Positions 20,197 through 29,467 of a stretch of 64,000 bases of DNA are shown in pieces. The notes beneath the pieces are model-generated. The model did no database searches and was not told where the DNA came from. It saw only the letters and a list, made by a program, of their open reading frames with translations. Numbering within the stretch: position 1 is the first letter of the stretch; every line of letters starts with the position of its first letter. This DNA is from Malaciobacter marinus (GTDB lineage Bacteria > Campylobacterota > Campylobacteria > Campylobacterales > Arcobacteraceae): NCBI RefSeq assembly GCF_003544855.1, contig NZ_CP032101.1, positions 372,001 through 436,000 on the forward strand, written 5' to 3'. A program made the position numbers and the translations under genes.

Positions 20197-20883
20197 CTAG
20201 TGGTCTTCTTCTTCCATCATAATTGAACCTGCGATATACACATAAGTTAAAATCATGAAAATAAACGCTTGTAAGAAACCAAAAGCAGCTAACATAAAGA
20301 AACCAGCTAAAGGAACAATCCAAGGTACTAACATTAATAATACCATTAAGAACATATCATCACCTCTAATTGAACCAAAAAGTCTGAAAGACAATGATAT
20401 GATTCTTGATAAGTGTGAGATAATCTCAATAGGGAACATCAAAGGAGCTAATATAGGCATAGGTCCCATAAAATGTTTAAAATAGTTTACAAAACCATTT
20501 TTCTTAATACCTAAGTAGTTATAGTAAACAAAAACAATTAACGCTAAAGATAGTGTAAAGTTAATATTTGCAGTTGCTGATTCAAATCCTGGAATAACAC
20601 CCATCATATTACTTATAAAAATCACTAAACCTAAAGAACCAATAAGTGGCATATAAATTCTTGCGTTTTTTTCTCCCATTGTATCAGCACCCATTGCAAT
20701 GATGCCTCCAATGTATGCTTCCATAACATTTTGTGAACCCGTTGGAACTAATTGCATTTTTCTAGTTGCTGCTCTAGCAATTAAGAAAATAATTCCTATT
20801 GCTAGAATAAAATGCGATAAAATGATCCATTCTTGACCATGCCCACCAATAGCACCCAAGAATGTAAATAATCTTCCTTCCAT
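20197..20883 (-). CDS. atpB: F0F1 ATP synthase subunit a
   Basis: Subunit a forms the proton half-channels of the F0 motor in the inner membrane. The 228-residue protein has five to six hydrophobic helices. The conserved helix containing the essential arginine appears as ISHLSRIISLSFRLFGS, where LSFRLFGS carries the arginine next to the c-ring. A single atpB apart from the other atp genes is the normal Campylobacterota arrangement. A good -10 hexamer lies about 50 bp upstream and a strong terminator follows, so it is probably transcribed alone. Confidence 0.95.
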   Translation of the reverse strand: MEGRLFTFLGAIGGHGQEWIILSHFILAIGIIFLIARAATRKMQLVPTGSQNVMEAYIGGIIAMGADTMGEKNARIYMPLIGSLGLVIFISNMMGVIPGFESATANINFTLSLALIVFVYYNYLGIKKNGFVNYFKHFMGPMPILAPLMFPIEIISHLSRIISLSFRLFGSIRGDDMFLMVLLMLVPWIVPLAGFFMLAAFGFLQAFIFMILTYVYIAGSIMMEEEDH

Positions 20884-20932
20884 TTTCTTCCTTTTCTATT
20901 TTTCTTTTGTTGTTTTGCACAATATGTCGTGT

Positions 20933-20938
20933 ATTATA
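20933..20938 (-). promoter_or_regulatory. -10 element upstream of atpB
   Basis: The minus strand reads TATAAT here, about 50 bp upstream of the atpB start. It lies in an AT-rich region without an obvious -35 box, which is normal for sigma-70 promoters of Campylobacterota. Confidence 0.45.
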
Positions 20939-20981
20939 TGATTTGTTTTCTAAAATCTATATAAATAACAAAGAACAAATG

Positions 20982-22187
20982 TTAGATTTGTTTAAATCTG
21001 TAACCATTTTCCTTTAATTTATCTTTGATTAGTTTTTGATGATCCTCACCTTTTGTTTCAAGAGCAATTGTCACTAAAGCTTCTCCAAACTCCAACTTTA
21101 TCGAATCTCTATCATAATCTATTTGAACAATATTAGCAGAGCAATCTTGGAAAATTTGTGATAGATGTGTTAATGCACCTGGCTTGTCCCTTAAAGTAAC
21201 AACTAGATTTAATTTTCTATAAGATTTAACTAAACCTTTTTCAATAATTTGAGAAAGCATTGTAACATCAATATTTCCACCACTTACAATTGCACATACT
21301 TTAGAATCATCCATTTCAATTTTATCATGCATAATTGCAGCTGTTGCAGCTGCACCAGCTCCTTCAACTACAAGTTTATGCTTTTCAAGTAAAAACAAAA
21401 TTGCATTTGCAATTTCTGTATCACTTACTTCAACAATATGATCAACATAATCAATAATAATATCTAAAAGTTTAGGATTTACATTTTTAACTGCAATTCC
21501 ATCAGCAATAGTTCTAACAGATGCTGAATCAATTGGCATATGTGATTTATATGACTCTTTCATACCTCTTGCACCACTTGCAACTACACCTATAATTTTT
21601 ATATCAGGATTGATGCTTTTAGCAGCTATTGCAATACCTGCAATAAGTCCACCTCCACCAATTGGCACAACTATTTGTTTTAAATCTGGTACTTTTTGTA
21701 ATAGTTCTAAGGCTATTGTTCCTTGTCCTGCTATTACATCATCATCTGCAAATGGATGAATGAATTCACACTGCTTTTCTTCTTTAAATTTCATAGCAGC
21801 TGCATAAGCTTCATCGAAATTCTCTCCATGTAAAATTACATTTGCACCAAATGATTTAACACCACTTACTTTTGTCAATGGAGTTGCTTCTGGCATAAAT
21901 ATAGTTGCTTCACAATTAAATTTCATAGCTGCATATGCTAATCCTTGTGCATGGTTTCCAGCACTTGCTGCTACTACACCTTTAGCTCTTTTTTCTTCTT
22001 CTAGGTTTGCAATTCTATTATATGCACCTCTTAATTTAAAGCTTCCTGTTAATTGTAAATTCTCTTTTTTTAAATAAATTTCACTATTAAAAATTTCACT
22101 TAAAATCGGAGCTTTAGTTATAGGAGTGCATTGTGCTACATTTTCTAGATTTCTTTTTGCTTCATTTATGTGGTCTATTGTAATCAT
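20982..22187 (-). CDS. ilvA: threonine ammonia-lyase (threonine dehydratase)
   Basis: This PLP enzyme deaminates threonine to 2-oxobutanoate, the entry to isoleucine synthesis. The protein is about 401 residues. LTGSFKLRGAYNRI contains the PLP lysine, SAGNHAQGLAYAA is the cofactor phosphate segment, and VPIGGGGLIAGIA is the glycine loop. The C-terminal ~75 residues (LNLVVTLRDKPGALTHL) form a single ACT domain, as in the short IlvA/TdcB-like class. The frame is open to 22226, but the ATG at 22187 (MITIDHINEAK) matches the family's usual N-terminus. Confidence 0.92.
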   Translation of the reverse strand: MITIDHINEAKRNLENVAQCTPITKAPILSEIFNSEIYLKKENLQLTGSFKLRGAYNRIANLEEEKRAKGVVAASAGNHAQGLAYAAMKFNCEATIFMPEATPLTKVSGVKSFGANVILHGENFDEAYAAAMKFKEEKQCEFIHPFADDDVIAGQGTIALELLQKVPDLKQIVVPIGGGGLIAGIAIAAKSINPDIKIIGVVASGARGMKESYKSHMPIDSASVRTIADGIAVKNVNPKLLDIIIDYVDHIVEVSDTEIANAILFLLEKHKLVVEGAGAAATAAIMHDKIEMDDSKVCAIVSGGNIDVTMLSQIIEKGLVKSYRKLNLVVTLRDKPGALTHLSQIFQDCSANIVQIDYDRDSIKLEFGEALVTIALETKGEDHQKLIKDKLKENGYRFKQI

Positions 22188-22314
22188 TATTTTTACTTTA
22201 ATTGAAATTTTTGCAAATAATATCAAAATTTACTTTTTATGTGAATTAAATTTTTGTTTATATTGACTGTAATAAGTTTTATGGTAACATTACAAAAATT
22301 TTTAAAGGTTATAA

Positions 22315-22992
22315 TTGAAGTTTACTTATGTAACACTATTTCCAAACTTAATTGAACCATATTTTTATGACTCTATTTTAAAAAGAGCAGTTGAATCAAA
22401 ACTTTTAAATTATGAATTTTATAATCCTCGAGATTTTACAAAAAATAAACATAATAAAGTTGATAAACAAATGGTTGGAGGAGGAGCAGGGATGCTTATG
22501 ACTCCCCAACCACTTTTTGATTGTCTTGATGAAATTAAAAGGAAAAATAAAGATGCATACATTATTTTTCCTTTAGCTGCTGCTAAGCCTTTTAGACAAA
22601 ATGATGCAAAAAGATTGGCAAAGAAAAAAAATATTGTTTTTGTAAGTGGAAGATATGAAGGAATTGATGAAAGAGTTTGTGAAAAGTATGCAAATGAAGT
22701 TTTTTCTATAGGAGAATTTGTCTTAACAGGTGGAGAATTGCCATCATTGGTTATGAGTGATGCAATTTCACGAAATTTAGATAATGTGCTTGGAAATGCC
22801 CAATCTTTAGACTATGAAAGTTATGAAGATAATCTTTTAGAAGCACCTTCATTTACAAAACCTGAAATTTTCCAAAATTTAAGTGTTATTAAAGAATTTT
22901 TAAAGGGAAATCATAGTAAAATTTCCGACTTAAAATTCCAGATGTCAATTTGTAAAACAAAATATTATAGACCCAATAAGGAAAAGAGATGA
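22315..22992 (+). CDS. trmD: tRNA (guanine(37)-N1)-methyltransferase TrmD
   Basis: TrmD methylates G37 next to the anticodon and prevents frameshifting. At 225 residues it has the TrmD knot motifs: [30 protein letters not shown] and [20 protein letters not shown]. The start codon is TTG (22315), chosen because AAAGG lies 6 bp upstream and the next residues, [12 protein letters not shown], match the family N-terminus. Its stop overlaps the rplS start (ATGA), as in many bacterial trmD-rplS operons. Confidence 0.95.
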   Translation: MKFTYVTLFPNLIEPYFYDSILKRAVESKLLNYEFYNPRDFTKNKHNKVDKQMVGGGAGMLMTPQPLFDCLDEIKRKNKDAYIIFPLAAAKPFRQNDAKRLAKKKNIVFVSGRYEGIDERVCEKYANEVFSIGEFVLTGGELPSLVMSDAISRNLDNVLGNAQSLDYESYEDNLLEAPSFTKPEIFQNLSVIKEFLKGNHSKISDLKFQMSICKTKYYRPNKEKR

Positions 22993-23345
22993 AAAATAGA
23001 TATATTGCTAGCTTTGAAGCAGCTCAAGTAGAGTCAAAAGAGATCCCTCAATTTAGAGCAGGAGATAATGTAAGACTTGGTGTTGAAATTAAAGAAGGTG
23101 AGAAAAAGAGAGTTCAAACTTACGAAGGTGTTGTAATTGCTAGACATGGTGAAGGTCCATCAGCTACATTTACAGTAAGAAAAATTGGAGCTAACTCTGT
23201 TGGTGTTGAAAGAATTTTCCCACTATATTCAGAGTCAATTAAAACTTTTGAAGTAACAAGAAGAGGTAGAGTAAGAAGAGCTAAACTTCACTACTTAAGA
23301 GGATTAAAAGGTAAAGCTGCAAGAATTAAAGAGCTTAAAAAGTAA
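22989..23345 (+). CDS. rplS: 50S ribosomal protein L19
   Basis: L19 lies at the 30S-50S interface. The 118-residue length is typical. The sequence [16 protein letters not shown], then [19 protein letters not shown] and [16 protein letters not shown]-type ending (here [16 protein letters not shown]), is standard for the family. It overlaps trmD by 4 bp, giving translational coupling between the tRNA methylase and the ribosomal protein. Confidence 0.97.
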   Translation: MKNRYIASFEAAQVESKEIPQFRAGDNVRLGVEIKEGEKKRVQTYEGVVIARHGEGPSATFTVRKIGANSVGVERIFPLYSESIKTFEVTRRGRVRRAKLHYLRGLKGKAARIKELKK

Positions 23346-23376
23346 TCTAACTAAGGCACGTCCTTAGTTTTACTTT

Positions 23377-23901
23377 ATGAACAGAAAAAAAACTTTAGTT
23401 CATAGTGCACTTCTTTGTGAGTGCCAAACCTTAATTAACTACTTTAAACTTAAACAAGATAAATCTTGTAGTGCATTTAAACTTTATTATAACCATCAAA
23501 TTGTCATTATCGTATCTGGAATAGGAAAAGAAAACACAATAAATGCGCTTGATTTTGTTTTTGAAAGATTTGAAATCAGTAAAGCTATAAATATTGGAAT
23601 TGCTGGTTGCAAAGATAAGAATATCAAAATTGGAACACTATTTTGTACAAATCAAAAACTTCAAGATATCCCAAATACTACACTAACTACAGTTGATAAA
23701 CCACTTAATGATATAAATAAACTAAAAACTACTTTAGTTGATATGGAAGCATTTTATTTTGAAGAAGTATCTAATAAATATTGTGAAAAAATATATATAT
23801 TAAAAGTCGTATCAGATTATCTTGATATAAATATCCCTAAAAAATCATTTATTATAAAAATAATACAAGAAAGTTTTACACAATGGAAAAGTCTATTATG
23901 A
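23377..23901 (+). CDS. nucleoside phosphorylase-like protein (PNP/MTAN superfamily)
   Basis: This 174-residue protein resembles the purine-nucleoside phosphorylase/MTA-SAH nucleosidase fold. IIVSGIGKENTINAL near residue 48 corresponds to the VsGiGkv-type motif, INIGIAGC to the central glycine strand, and LVDMEAFYF near residue 121 to the VxMEa substrate-binding motif. KVVSDYLD near the end carries the expected catalytic aspartate (SD). It is shorter than typical MTAN (about 230 residues), so the substrate is uncertain. Its 3' end overlaps the radical SAM gene by 19 bp, which suggests joint expression and a linked role. Confidence 0.7.
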   Translation: MNRKKTLVHSALLCECQTLINYFKLKQDKSCSAFKLYYNHQIVIIVSGIGKENTINALDFVFERFEISKAINIGIAGCKDKNIKIGTLFCTNQKLQDIPNTTLTTVDKPLNDINKLKTTLVDMEAFYFEEVSNKYCEKIYILKVVSDYLDINIPKKSFIIKIIQESFTQWKSLL

Positions 23902-25187
23902 GTTATGTTGAAAAATTTAATACAAATATAGAGAAAACAAATTATAAAAATTTAGATGAGAAAACAAAAGAGTTTATAAAAAATATTGCTTTAAAGTATC
24001 AATTTTCTTTTCAGGAACTAAAGCAGTTAATCGATTTTTCAATTGATTTTAAAATGTGGCACGAAGCTGAAATCTATAAGATTTTTAAAGATGAGTATGC
24101 AAATAAAAAACAAGCTTTTAATCACATAAGAAAAATATGGGAAGATTTAAAATCAAAAGCAAACTCATATGAAAAGTTTTCAAAAGATTTATATAAAGAC
24201 GATATTAGAAAATTTAGTTTTACAAAATTTGAAAGTAATAAAGCAGCTCTTGGTTCTTGTCCTGTTGCAAGTGCTAATACAAGATGTTGCAATCTTTTAA
24301 CATTAGATGCAGTTCAATCGTGTGGTTTTGACTGTTCTTATTGTTCTATTCAATCATTTTATAATCAAGATAAAATAGGTTTTGATAAAAACTTTAAAGA
24401 GAATTTAGCAAACTTAAAACTTGATCCAAATGAAACATATCATATTGGAACTGGTCAGAGTTCTGATTCACTTATGTGGGGAAATAAAGAGGGTATTTTG
24501 GATGCACTTTTTGATTTTGCAAGAAAAAATCCAAATGTTATACTTGAATTTAAAACTAAATCAAACAATATAAAATACTTTTTAGAAAATGATGTTCCAG
24601 CAAATATAATTTGTACATGGTCTTTAAATACTCCTACAATAATAGAGAATGAAGAGCATTTAGCAGCAAGTTTAGAAAAAAGAATAAATGCAGCAAAAAA
24701 AGTAAGCCAAAAAGGTGTATTAGTTGGTTTTCATTTTCATCCAATAGTTCATTATGATAATTATTTAAAAGAGTATGAGGAAGTTTACAAAACACTTATT
24801 GAAACTTTTGATTCTAAAAAAGTTGCACTTGTATCTTTTGGTACTTTAACTTTCATAAAACCAGTTGTAAATAAAATAAGAAGTAGAAACTTCAAATCAA
24901 AAATACTTCAAATGCCAATGAGTGAGGCAAATGGAAAACAGTCTTATCCCTTAAAGATTAAAAAAGAGATGTTCAAACATGCATATGATAGCTTTAAACC
25001 TTGGCATAAAGATGTATACTTTTATCTTTGTATGGAAGATGAGACTCTTTGGAAAGATGTTTTTGGATATGAATACTCAAGCAATAATCAAATGGAAGAT
25101 TTTATGAAGATGAGTTATATGAATAAAATCAAACAAAACTCACCTTCTCATAATTTTTCTTTTTCAAGTGGTAGTCTAAACTTTTAG
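23883..25187 (+). CDS. spore photoproduct lyase-like (SPL family) radical SAM protein
   Basis: This 434-residue radical SAM protein belongs to the SPL/DNA-repair-photolyase-like group. The cluster motif CGFDCSYCSIQ (CxxxCxxC) lies at about residues 148-158 and is preceded by cysteines in GSCPVA and TRCCNLL. HIGTGQSSDSLMWG and LEFKTKSNN fit the downstream barrel motifs of SplB-type enzymes. Canonical SPL repairs thymine photoproducts in spores. These bacteria do not sporulate, so the substrate here is unknown. It overlaps the nucleoside phosphorylase-like gene. ATG at 23898 is an alternative start. Confidence 0.75.
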   Translation: MEKSIMSYVEKFNTNIEKTNYKNLDEKTKEFIKNIALKYQFSFQELKQLIDFSIDFKMWHEAEIYKIFKDEYANKKQAFNHIRKIWEDLKSKANSYEKFSKDLYKDDIRKFSFTKFESNKAALGSCPVASANTRCCNLLTLDAVQSCGFDCSYCSIQSFYNQDKIGFDKNFKENLANLKLDPNETYHIGTGQSSDSLMWGNKEGILDALFDFARKNPNVILEFKTKSNNIKYFLENDVPANIICTWSLNTPTIIENEEHLAASLEKRINAAKKVSQKGVLVGFHFHPIVHYDNYLKEYEEVYKTLIETFDSKKVALVSFGTLTFIKPVVNKIRSRNFKSKILQMPMSEANGKQSYPLKIKKEMFKHAYDSFKPWHKDVYFYLCMEDETLWKDVFGYEYSSNNQMEDFMKMSYMNKIKQNSPSHNFSFSSGSLNF

Positions 25188-25194
25188 ACTATCT

Positions 25195-25827
25195 TTAAAT
25201 ATTAGATGAAGCTACTTTTATTCCTAATGCTATAAGTATAACACCTATTGCTTTTTCTATTTTAGTTTTGTAAGATTTAAATCTATTTAAAATTACAGGA
25301 TGACTTAAAAATAAAGATACTAAACTAAACCATATAAAATGAGCTATACTAATTATAATTCCATAAATAAGTTGAACTAAAATAGGTGTATGTACATCAA
25401 CAAATTGAGTAAATATACTAAGAAAAAATATAGTTGTTTTTGGATTTAATACATTTGTAAAAAAGCCAATTTTAAATGATTTGAAATTTGATATCTCTTT
25501 TTTTGTACCTTCAATATTTAAATCTAATTTTGAGTTTGACTTTAAATTTTTATATCCAATATAAATAAGATATGCAGCAGCAAGATATTTTATTATAGAA
25601 AATAAAATTATTGAATTTGAAATAATAATCGCAAGTCCTGCAATACAATATAACAAGTGAATCCAAATAGCTGCACTAATTCCTAATGCAGAATAAAGAC
25701 CAGATTTTTTTCCATGTAATAAAGTATTTCTTGTTACCATAACAAAATCAACACCAGGACTAATAGCCATAAATATTGCAATTGTAGAAACTGCAATAAT
25801 TTGTGGCAAATAGTTTAAAACTTCCAT
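25195..25827 (-). CDS. LysE/RhtB family amino-acid exporter
   Basis: This is a 210-residue inner membrane protein with about six hydrophobic segments. The N-terminus has the family signature SPGVDFVMVTRNTLLHGKKSG (the SPGPx motif with Asp), followed by GLYSALGISAA. A mid-protein FFTNVLNPKTTIFFLS segment is also conserved in LysE/RhtB proteins. Members export amino acids such as homoserine, threonine and lysine, but the substrate cannot be read here. The gene is convergent with the SPL-like gene and has its own upstream region. Confidence 0.88.
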   Translation of the reverse strand: MEVLNYLPQIIAVSTIAIFMAISPGVDFVMVTRNTLLHGKKSGLYSALGISAAIWIHLLYCIAGLAIIISNSIILFSIIKYLAAAYLIYIGYKNLKSNSKLDLNIEGTKKEISNFKSFKIGFFTNVLNPKTTIFFLSIFTQFVDVHTPILVQLIYGIIISIAHFIWFSLVSLFLSHPVILNRFKSYKTKIEKAIGVILIALGIKVASSNI

Positions 25828-26052
25828 ATTTTTCCTTTTATCTATTAATACTTTATTTAGTCTTGAGTTTTAAAAATTTGGATGAGCTAAAATAATAAGT
25901 GTTTTTTATGAGCCAATCTTATTTTAATTTTATATTTTAGAAAATAATTACTTAAAGTAATATCACTTTACTTTGGATTAGTATTTAAAGTTTAAATCAT
26001 TCATTAACATATTTTTAGGTAGTATTTCAAAAATCAAAAAAAAGAGAGTGTT

Positions 26053-26652
26053 TTGTTAGAACCTATTGTAAATTATGTTGTTGAAACTGTGGGCTCATTG
26101 GGATATTTGGGGATATTTATTATGATGTTTTTAGAAAGTTCATTTTTTCCTTTTCCAAGTGAAGTTGTGATGATTCCTGCTGGATATTTAGTGTATAAAG
26201 GTGAAATGAATATCTTTATAGCTATTTTTGCAGGAATTGCTGGAAGTTTAGCAGGGGCCTTATTTAACTACTTTTTAGCAGTAAAATATGGAAGAGCATT
26301 TTTGATTAGATATGGGAAGTACTTTTTTATAAGCGAACAAACTATTCAAAAAGTCGAAGATTTTTTTAAAGAACATGGACACATATCAACTTTTAGTGGA
26401 AGATTAATTCCAGCAATTAGACAATATATCTCTTTTCCAGCAGGTTTAGCAAAAATGAACCTATTAACATTTAGTTTTTATACAACTTTAGGTGCAGGTA
26501 TTTGGGTTATAATACTTGTATATTTGGGCTATTTTATTGGTGGTAATGAAGCTTTAATTAAAGAGTATTTACACTATATAATAGTATCAATTTTAGTTTT
26601 ATTAGCTATTTTGATTTATTTTTATATAAAGAAAAGAAAATGCAAGCAATAG
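26053..26652 (+). CDS. DedA family membrane protein
   Basis: This 199-residue integral membrane protein is of the DedA/SNARE-associated type; members are linked to lipid (undecaprenyl phosphate or phospholipid) translocation and membrane homeostasis. The family motif appears as [19 protein letters not shown] near residue 28, followed by GRFIPAIRQ-like [21 protein letters not shown] near residue 116, which carries the conserved arginines. The start codon is TTG at 26053 after an AAAGAGAG stretch. It overlaps the SDR gene by 13 bp. Confidence 0.9.
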   Translation: MLEPIVNYVVETVGSLGYLGIFIMMFLESSFFPFPSEVVMIPAGYLVYKGEMNIFIAIFAGIAGSLAGALFNYFLAVKYGRAFLIRYGKYFFISEQTIQKVEDFFKEHGHISTFSGRLIPAIRQYISFPAGLAKMNLLTFSFYTTLGAGIWVIILVYLGYFIGGNEALIKEYLHYIIVSILVLLAILIYFYIKKRKCKQ

Positions 26653-27272
26653 TTACAGGTTATAGCTCAGGTATTGGAAAAGCAATAAGTGAAATACTTG
26701 AAGAAAACTCTTACAAAGTCATAAAATTAAAAAGTAGATTAGATGATACAAAAGCTTTGGAAAAAGAAGTAAGAGAAATAGTAAAAAAAGATGATTTAAA
26801 TGTACTTATAAATTGTGCAGGACTTGGGGTTTTTAAACCCCATGAAGAGATAAGTATTGATAAAATTCAAGAGTTAATAGGTGTAAATTTAACAGCACCT
26901 ATTATACTTAGTAATTTATGTCTTAGAAGTCTAAAGAAAACAAAAGGACATATTATAAATATCTCTTCAATTGAAGCTTTAAGACACTCTAAATTTTCAG
27001 CTTTATACACAGCAACAAAAGCAGGACTTAGAAACTTTTCACTTGCACTTTTTGAAGAACTTAGGCGTGCTGATGTAAAAGTAACAAATATAAATCCTGA
27101 TTTAACAAAAACAAATTTTTTTGATGAGTTTAATTTTGAACCAAGTGATAATAAAAATGCTTATCTTAATCCAAATGATATTGCAAAAGCAGTTTTAGAA
27201 GTATTGCAATTTTCAGGAGTTATTTCTGAATTAACACTAAGACCTCAAAGACTTGAAATAAAGAAAAAATAA
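26640..27272 (+). CDS. short-chain dehydrogenase/reductase (SDR) family oxidoreductase
   Basis: This is a 210-residue classical SDR. The nucleotide-binding motif TGYSSGIG is at residues 6-13, the NNAG equivalent is INCAGLGVF, the catalytic serine is in NISSIEA, and the YxxxK pair is in YTATKAG. The substrate is not evident. It overlaps the end of the dedA-like gene and is likely co-transcribed with it. Confidence 0.85.
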   Translation: MQAIVTGYSSGIGKAISEILEENSYKVIKLKSRLDDTKALEKEVREIVKKDDLNVLINCAGLGVFKPHEEISIDKIQELIGVNLTAPIILSNLCLRSLKKTKGHIINISSIEALRHSKFSALYTATKAGLRNFSLALFEELRRADVKVTNINPDLTKTNFFDEFNFEPSDNKNAYLNPNDIAKAVLEVLQFSGVISELTLRPQRLEIKKK

Positions 27273-27290
27273 AATCATAAAAAAGATGAT

Positions 27291-27761
27291 TTAAATAATT
27301 GGTCTATTGTATCTTATAAAATAAAGTGATGGTAAAGCAAGTCCAAAACTAATAGCTCCTAAAATTGATATAGCTTTTAATCCATCTTCAATAAATAAAG
27401 CAATATGTTCAGGTGTCACCCCATGAGAATTCATCTCAACTAATGTAATAATTGTATTAAAAGCGTATGTTCCAGGTATCAATGGAATAATAGCAGCAAC
27501 TGTATAAATAGGTCTTGGTACTATATATTTTCTTGACCAATAAACAGCAAGAGTACCAAATAAAAGTGTTGCTAGGAATGTAGATATTTCTATATATATA
27601 CCAAAATCTAAAAAAATAGTTCTTAAAGTATATACAATTGCTCCACCTAAAGCACAAAATTTTAAAGCAAATTTAGGAACATTAAAAACCATTGCAAAGC
27701 CAACTGCTGGTATTGCTGCAAATACTGCATCTAAAATATATTTGATTATAATATTTTCCAT
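27291..27761 (-). CDS. threonine/serine exporter ThrE family, small subunit (ThrE_2/DUF3815-like)
   Basis: This is a 156-residue membrane protein with four to five hydrophobic helices. The motif VPRPIYTVAAIIPLIPGTYAFNT is characteristic of the C-terminal half of ThrE-type amino-acid exporters, here encoded as a separate polypeptide. It begins 1 bp after the large-subunit gene, so the two halves are surely co-expressed. Confidence 0.85.
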   Translation of the reverse strand: MENIIIKYILDAVFAAIPAVGFAMVFNVPKFALKFCALGGAIVYTLRTIFLDFGIYIEISTFLATLLFGTLAVYWSRKYIVPRPIYTVAAIIPLIPGTYAFNTIITLVEMNSHGVTPEHIALFIEDGLKAISILGAISFGLALPSLYFIRYNRPII

Positions 27762-27762
27762 T

Positions 27763-28542
27763 TTACCAACCTTTTATATCTAAAATAGCCATAGCAAAGA
27801 TAATTCCCATGCTTGTTGCAAGTGTAAGAAGTGTTGCTTGCATCCATCGTCCCCAACCCATACTCAAATATCCTTTTACAGCATCTAAAAATGAATTAAT
27901 AAAAGGAAATCCAGGAACCAATAATAAAACACTTGCTGATAGAGCAATACTTACAGTTGAGCTTACATAACTTGATAAACTAGCTATTAATGTTGCAAAA
28001 AATGCTGTTGTTGCAAAAGAAATAATTAAAATAAATTTTCTTTTCGCAAGTTCTTGTCTTATAAACATAGCAATACCCGAAGCAAAAAAAGTTACAATAA
28101 ATGCTCCCAAATCTGCACCTCTTAAATATGCAAAGGAAGCACATGAAAGTCCAATCATAACTATTACAAGCCATCTATTATAGTAGTTTGTTTGTATTTG
28201 TTTTAATAACAGGATAGTTCTTTTTGCATCTGTTTTATTTTTTTCTAAATCAATACATAATTTTTGAACATCATAAACAATAGACATATTTATAGGTTTA
28301 TGATGAGCTTGTCTTGTAGTTGTTACTGATTGATTGTTTTTTGTTAATGTAGTTAATACAATAGCTGAGGGAATAAGTGATATTTCAACAGATTTTACAC
28401 CAAAAGCTTTTCCCATTCTTTTTGTTGTTTGTTCTATAAGTTTACTTTCTGCCCCATACTCAAGCATTAAAACAGCTGCTCTTATTATTGCTTGAGTTAT
28501 TTTTGTTTGATATTCATAAGTTAATTCATTTGTATTGTTCAT
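27763..28542 (-). CDS. threonine/serine exporter ThrE family, large subunit (DUF1212-like)
   Basis: This 259-residue protein corresponds to the N-terminal part of ThrE. A soluble region (LEYGAESKLIEQTTKRMGKAFG, then QAHHKPINMSIVYDVQKL) is followed by four to five transmembrane helices ending in the conserved LVPGFPFINSFLDAVKGY segment. With the adjacent small subunit it should form an exporter for threonine, serine or related solutes. The substrate is inferred from the family only. Confidence 0.87.
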   Translation of the reverse strand: MNNTNELTYEYQTKITQAIIRAAVLMLEYGAESKLIEQTTKRMGKAFGVKSVEISLIPSAIVLTTLTKNNQSVTTTRQAHHKPINMSIVYDVQKLCIDLEKNKTDAKRTILLLKQIQTNYYNRWLVIVMIGLSCASFAYLRGADLGAFIVTFFASGIAMFIRQELAKRKFILIISFATTAFFATLIASLSSYVSSTVSIALSASVLLLVPGFPFINSFLDAVKGYLSMGWGRWMQATLLTLATSMGIIFAMAILDIKGW

Positions 28543-28638
28543 TTTTGTATTTTAGCATTTTTAACAAAAAAGAAAGAAATAAAAATGTTTAAATTAGATA
28601 CAATTTTGATATAATTTGAAAAAATTAAAGTAATAAAT

Positions 28639-29466
28639 ATGAATTATCTTTTAAGAAATTGGAATAAAATATTATTAGTTATATTTACACTAATTGCTTT
28701 GGCAGTTGCACTTAGTTTAAGTATTGATGAAAGTGCAAAAAAGTTAGTAGATGAATCTTTTAAGCAAGCAATTATTGTATTTGGTAGTGCTAAAGCTTTA
28801 AATGCAGTAATTTCATTGGCACAAGGAACAGAGCTTAATCTTCCTTTTGTCGTAGTTGCTATTGGAGAAGTACTTGACCCAATAAATGATTTAGTAGAAC
28901 AATTCTCTCTTGTAATGCTTGCTAGTTTAGTCTCTCTTGGCATTCAAAAAATACTTTTAGGATTTGTAACAAATGAAGTATATAACTATATTTTACTTAT
29001 TGTTATACTTATATTTAATATTTGGCTATTTAAAAGATTTAATAAAGATGAAAAATTAAGAGATATATTTTTTAAAGTAGTTTTTGTTTTATTGTTTTTA
29101 AGATTTGCAATTCCTAGTATTAGCTATATAAATGATATATCTTATAACTATTTTGTAAAACCAAAATATAATATTGAAATACTAAATGAAAATATTGTAA
29201 AAGTTAAAGATGAAGTTAGTAAAGTAAATCAAAATACTATAAAACATAAACAAGAAAACTCTTTTTTTGATAAAATTAAAGAAAAATTTGATTCAAGTTA
29301 TTATGAAAAAAAAGTAGATGAATATCAAAATGCAGCAGATAAATCAAGTGAGTATATAATCGATTTAATAATTGTATTTATTTTTCAAACTATATTTTTG
29401 CCAATTATTTTTTTGATTATTCTGTATTGGTTTATAAAATCTATTTTTAGTATAAAAAAGGCATAA
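28639..29466 (+). CDS. multi-pass membrane protein of unknown function, paired with an AAA ATPase
   Basis: This is a 275-residue protein with hydrophobic segments near residues 9-27, 90-110, 114-130, 145-163 and 238-268, and a charged, probably coiled region between about 180 and 230. I do not recognise a family. It ends 1 bp before the ATPase gene at 29468, so the two are likely translated together. The ATPase may act on this membrane protein or be tethered by it; that is inference from spacing. Confidence 0.75.
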   Translation: MNYLLRNWNKILLVIFTLIALAVALSLSIDESAKKLVDESFKQAIIVFGSAKALNAVISLAQGTELNLPFVVVAIGEVLDPINDLVEQFSLVMLASLVSLGIQKILLGFVTNEVYNYILLIVILIFNIWLFKRFNKDEKLRDIFFKVVFVLLFLRFAIPSISYINDISYNYFVKPKYNIEILNENIVKVKDEVSKVNQNTIKHKQENSFFDKIKEKFDSSYYEKKVDEYQNAADKSSEYIIDLIIVFIFQTIFLPIIFLIILYWFIKSIFSIKKA

Positions 29467-29467
29467 A

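Noticed and set aside
20081-20323. Minus-strand frame of 80 codons overlapping the atpB 3' end
   Set aside because: It overlaps atpB in another frame and covers the terminator, so it is not a gene.
25172-25191. Inverted repeat TAGTCTAAA/TTTAGACTA as a terminator
   Set aside because: The loop is only about 2 bases and no U-run follows on either strand.
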